Assembly: GCA_017618935.1 (NCBI GenBank)
Contig: JAFZTG010000227.1
Location: 1-14,688 of the forward strand
Reading direction: 5' to 3'
Length of the DNA stretch: 14,688 bases
DNA from: Bacteroidales bacterium
GTDB taxonomy: Bacteria; Bacteroidota; Bacteroidia; Bacteroidales; UBA1715
The position numbers and the translations under genes are program-made. The notes under the pieces are model-generated. The model had not been told where the DNA came from. It made no database searches and worked only from the letters and a program-made list of their open reading frames with translations. Positions 14,645-14,688 of the stretch are shown here, piece after piece (within the stretch, counting starts at the first letter, position 1; each line of letters starts with the position of its first letter).

Positions 14645-14688
14645 GGGAGTGTTCTCCAGCGGCAACGAGAGCAGACTGTAAATCTGCC
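14645..14688 (+). tRNA. tRNA-Tyr (anticodon GTA), 5' part
   Basis: Six bp after tRNA-Thr begins GGGAGTG, then TT, a 3-bp D-stem CTC/GAG with GG in its loop, and a perfect anticodon stem GCAGA/TCTGC around loop CTGTAAA with GTA at 14678-14680. The match to the E. coli tRNA-Tyr layout is close. The window ends at the start of the variable region; the long variable arm expected for tyrosine tRNA, the T-arm and the 3' acceptor strand lie outside. Confidence 0.88.

Noticed and set aside
1..14688. CRISPR array, insertion sequence or prophage
   Set aside because: No spaced direct repeats, transposase or phage genes are visible; the gene content is ordinary chromosomal.

Overview
The window looks like a piece of a Bacteroidota (Bacteroidales-type) chromosome. 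Three things point there. The tRNA operon has a Bacteroidota promoter (TTG, 19 bp, TATATTTG). Most genes lack a Shine-Dalgarno and sit behind A/T-rich leaders. The gene content is also typical: GH65 maltose phosphorylase, carboxy(nor)spermidine decarboxylase, a periplasmic beta-propeller plus Y_Y_Y receptor, a secreted S8 protease and a Usp with Bacteroidota-like motif spacing. It is A/T-rich and densely coding, with no gene-free stretch over 300 bp and no sign of a mobile element or CRISPR array.

Layout. Positions 29-3497 (+): a GH65 maltose phosphorylase and carboxynorspermidine decarboxylase, 28 bp apart. Positions 3494-9536 (-): three genes that read as one operon from a promoter near 9590. 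They are a 1192-residue transmembrane receptor with class III nucleotide cyclase and HD domains, ilvE 11 bp downstream, and a polytopic membrane protein of unknown function preceded by a perfect 28-bp palindrome. Positions 9614-12771 (+): a tandem universal stress protein closed by an intrinsic terminator, then a subtilisin-like protease and the manganese exporter mntP, directly abutting. Positions 12784-14373 (-): an orphan ModF-like twin-ABC ATPase. Positions 14494-14688 (+): a promoter, tRNA-Thr(TGT) and the 5' part of tRNA-Tyr(GTA), cut by the window end.

The genes are mostly housekeeping (carbohydrate phosphorolysis, polyamine synthesis, branched-chain amino acids, stress, metal export). 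The best candidate for something undescribed is the receptor at 5958-9536. Its periplasmic part resembles the sensor half of a Bacteroidota hybrid two-component system, but the output is a cyclase domain fused to an HD domain with a phosphodiesterase-like YHNxxHTxDV motif. The cyclase keeps both metal aspartates and the ATP-selecting Lys/Asp pair, but the usual transition-state Asn and Arg are Lys and Leu. This suggests a receptor that makes, breaks or only binds a nucleotide. Secondary points of interest are the degenerate first ATPase site of the ModF homologue, the intergenic palindrome, and the U-U mismatch in the tRNA-Thr anticodon stem.
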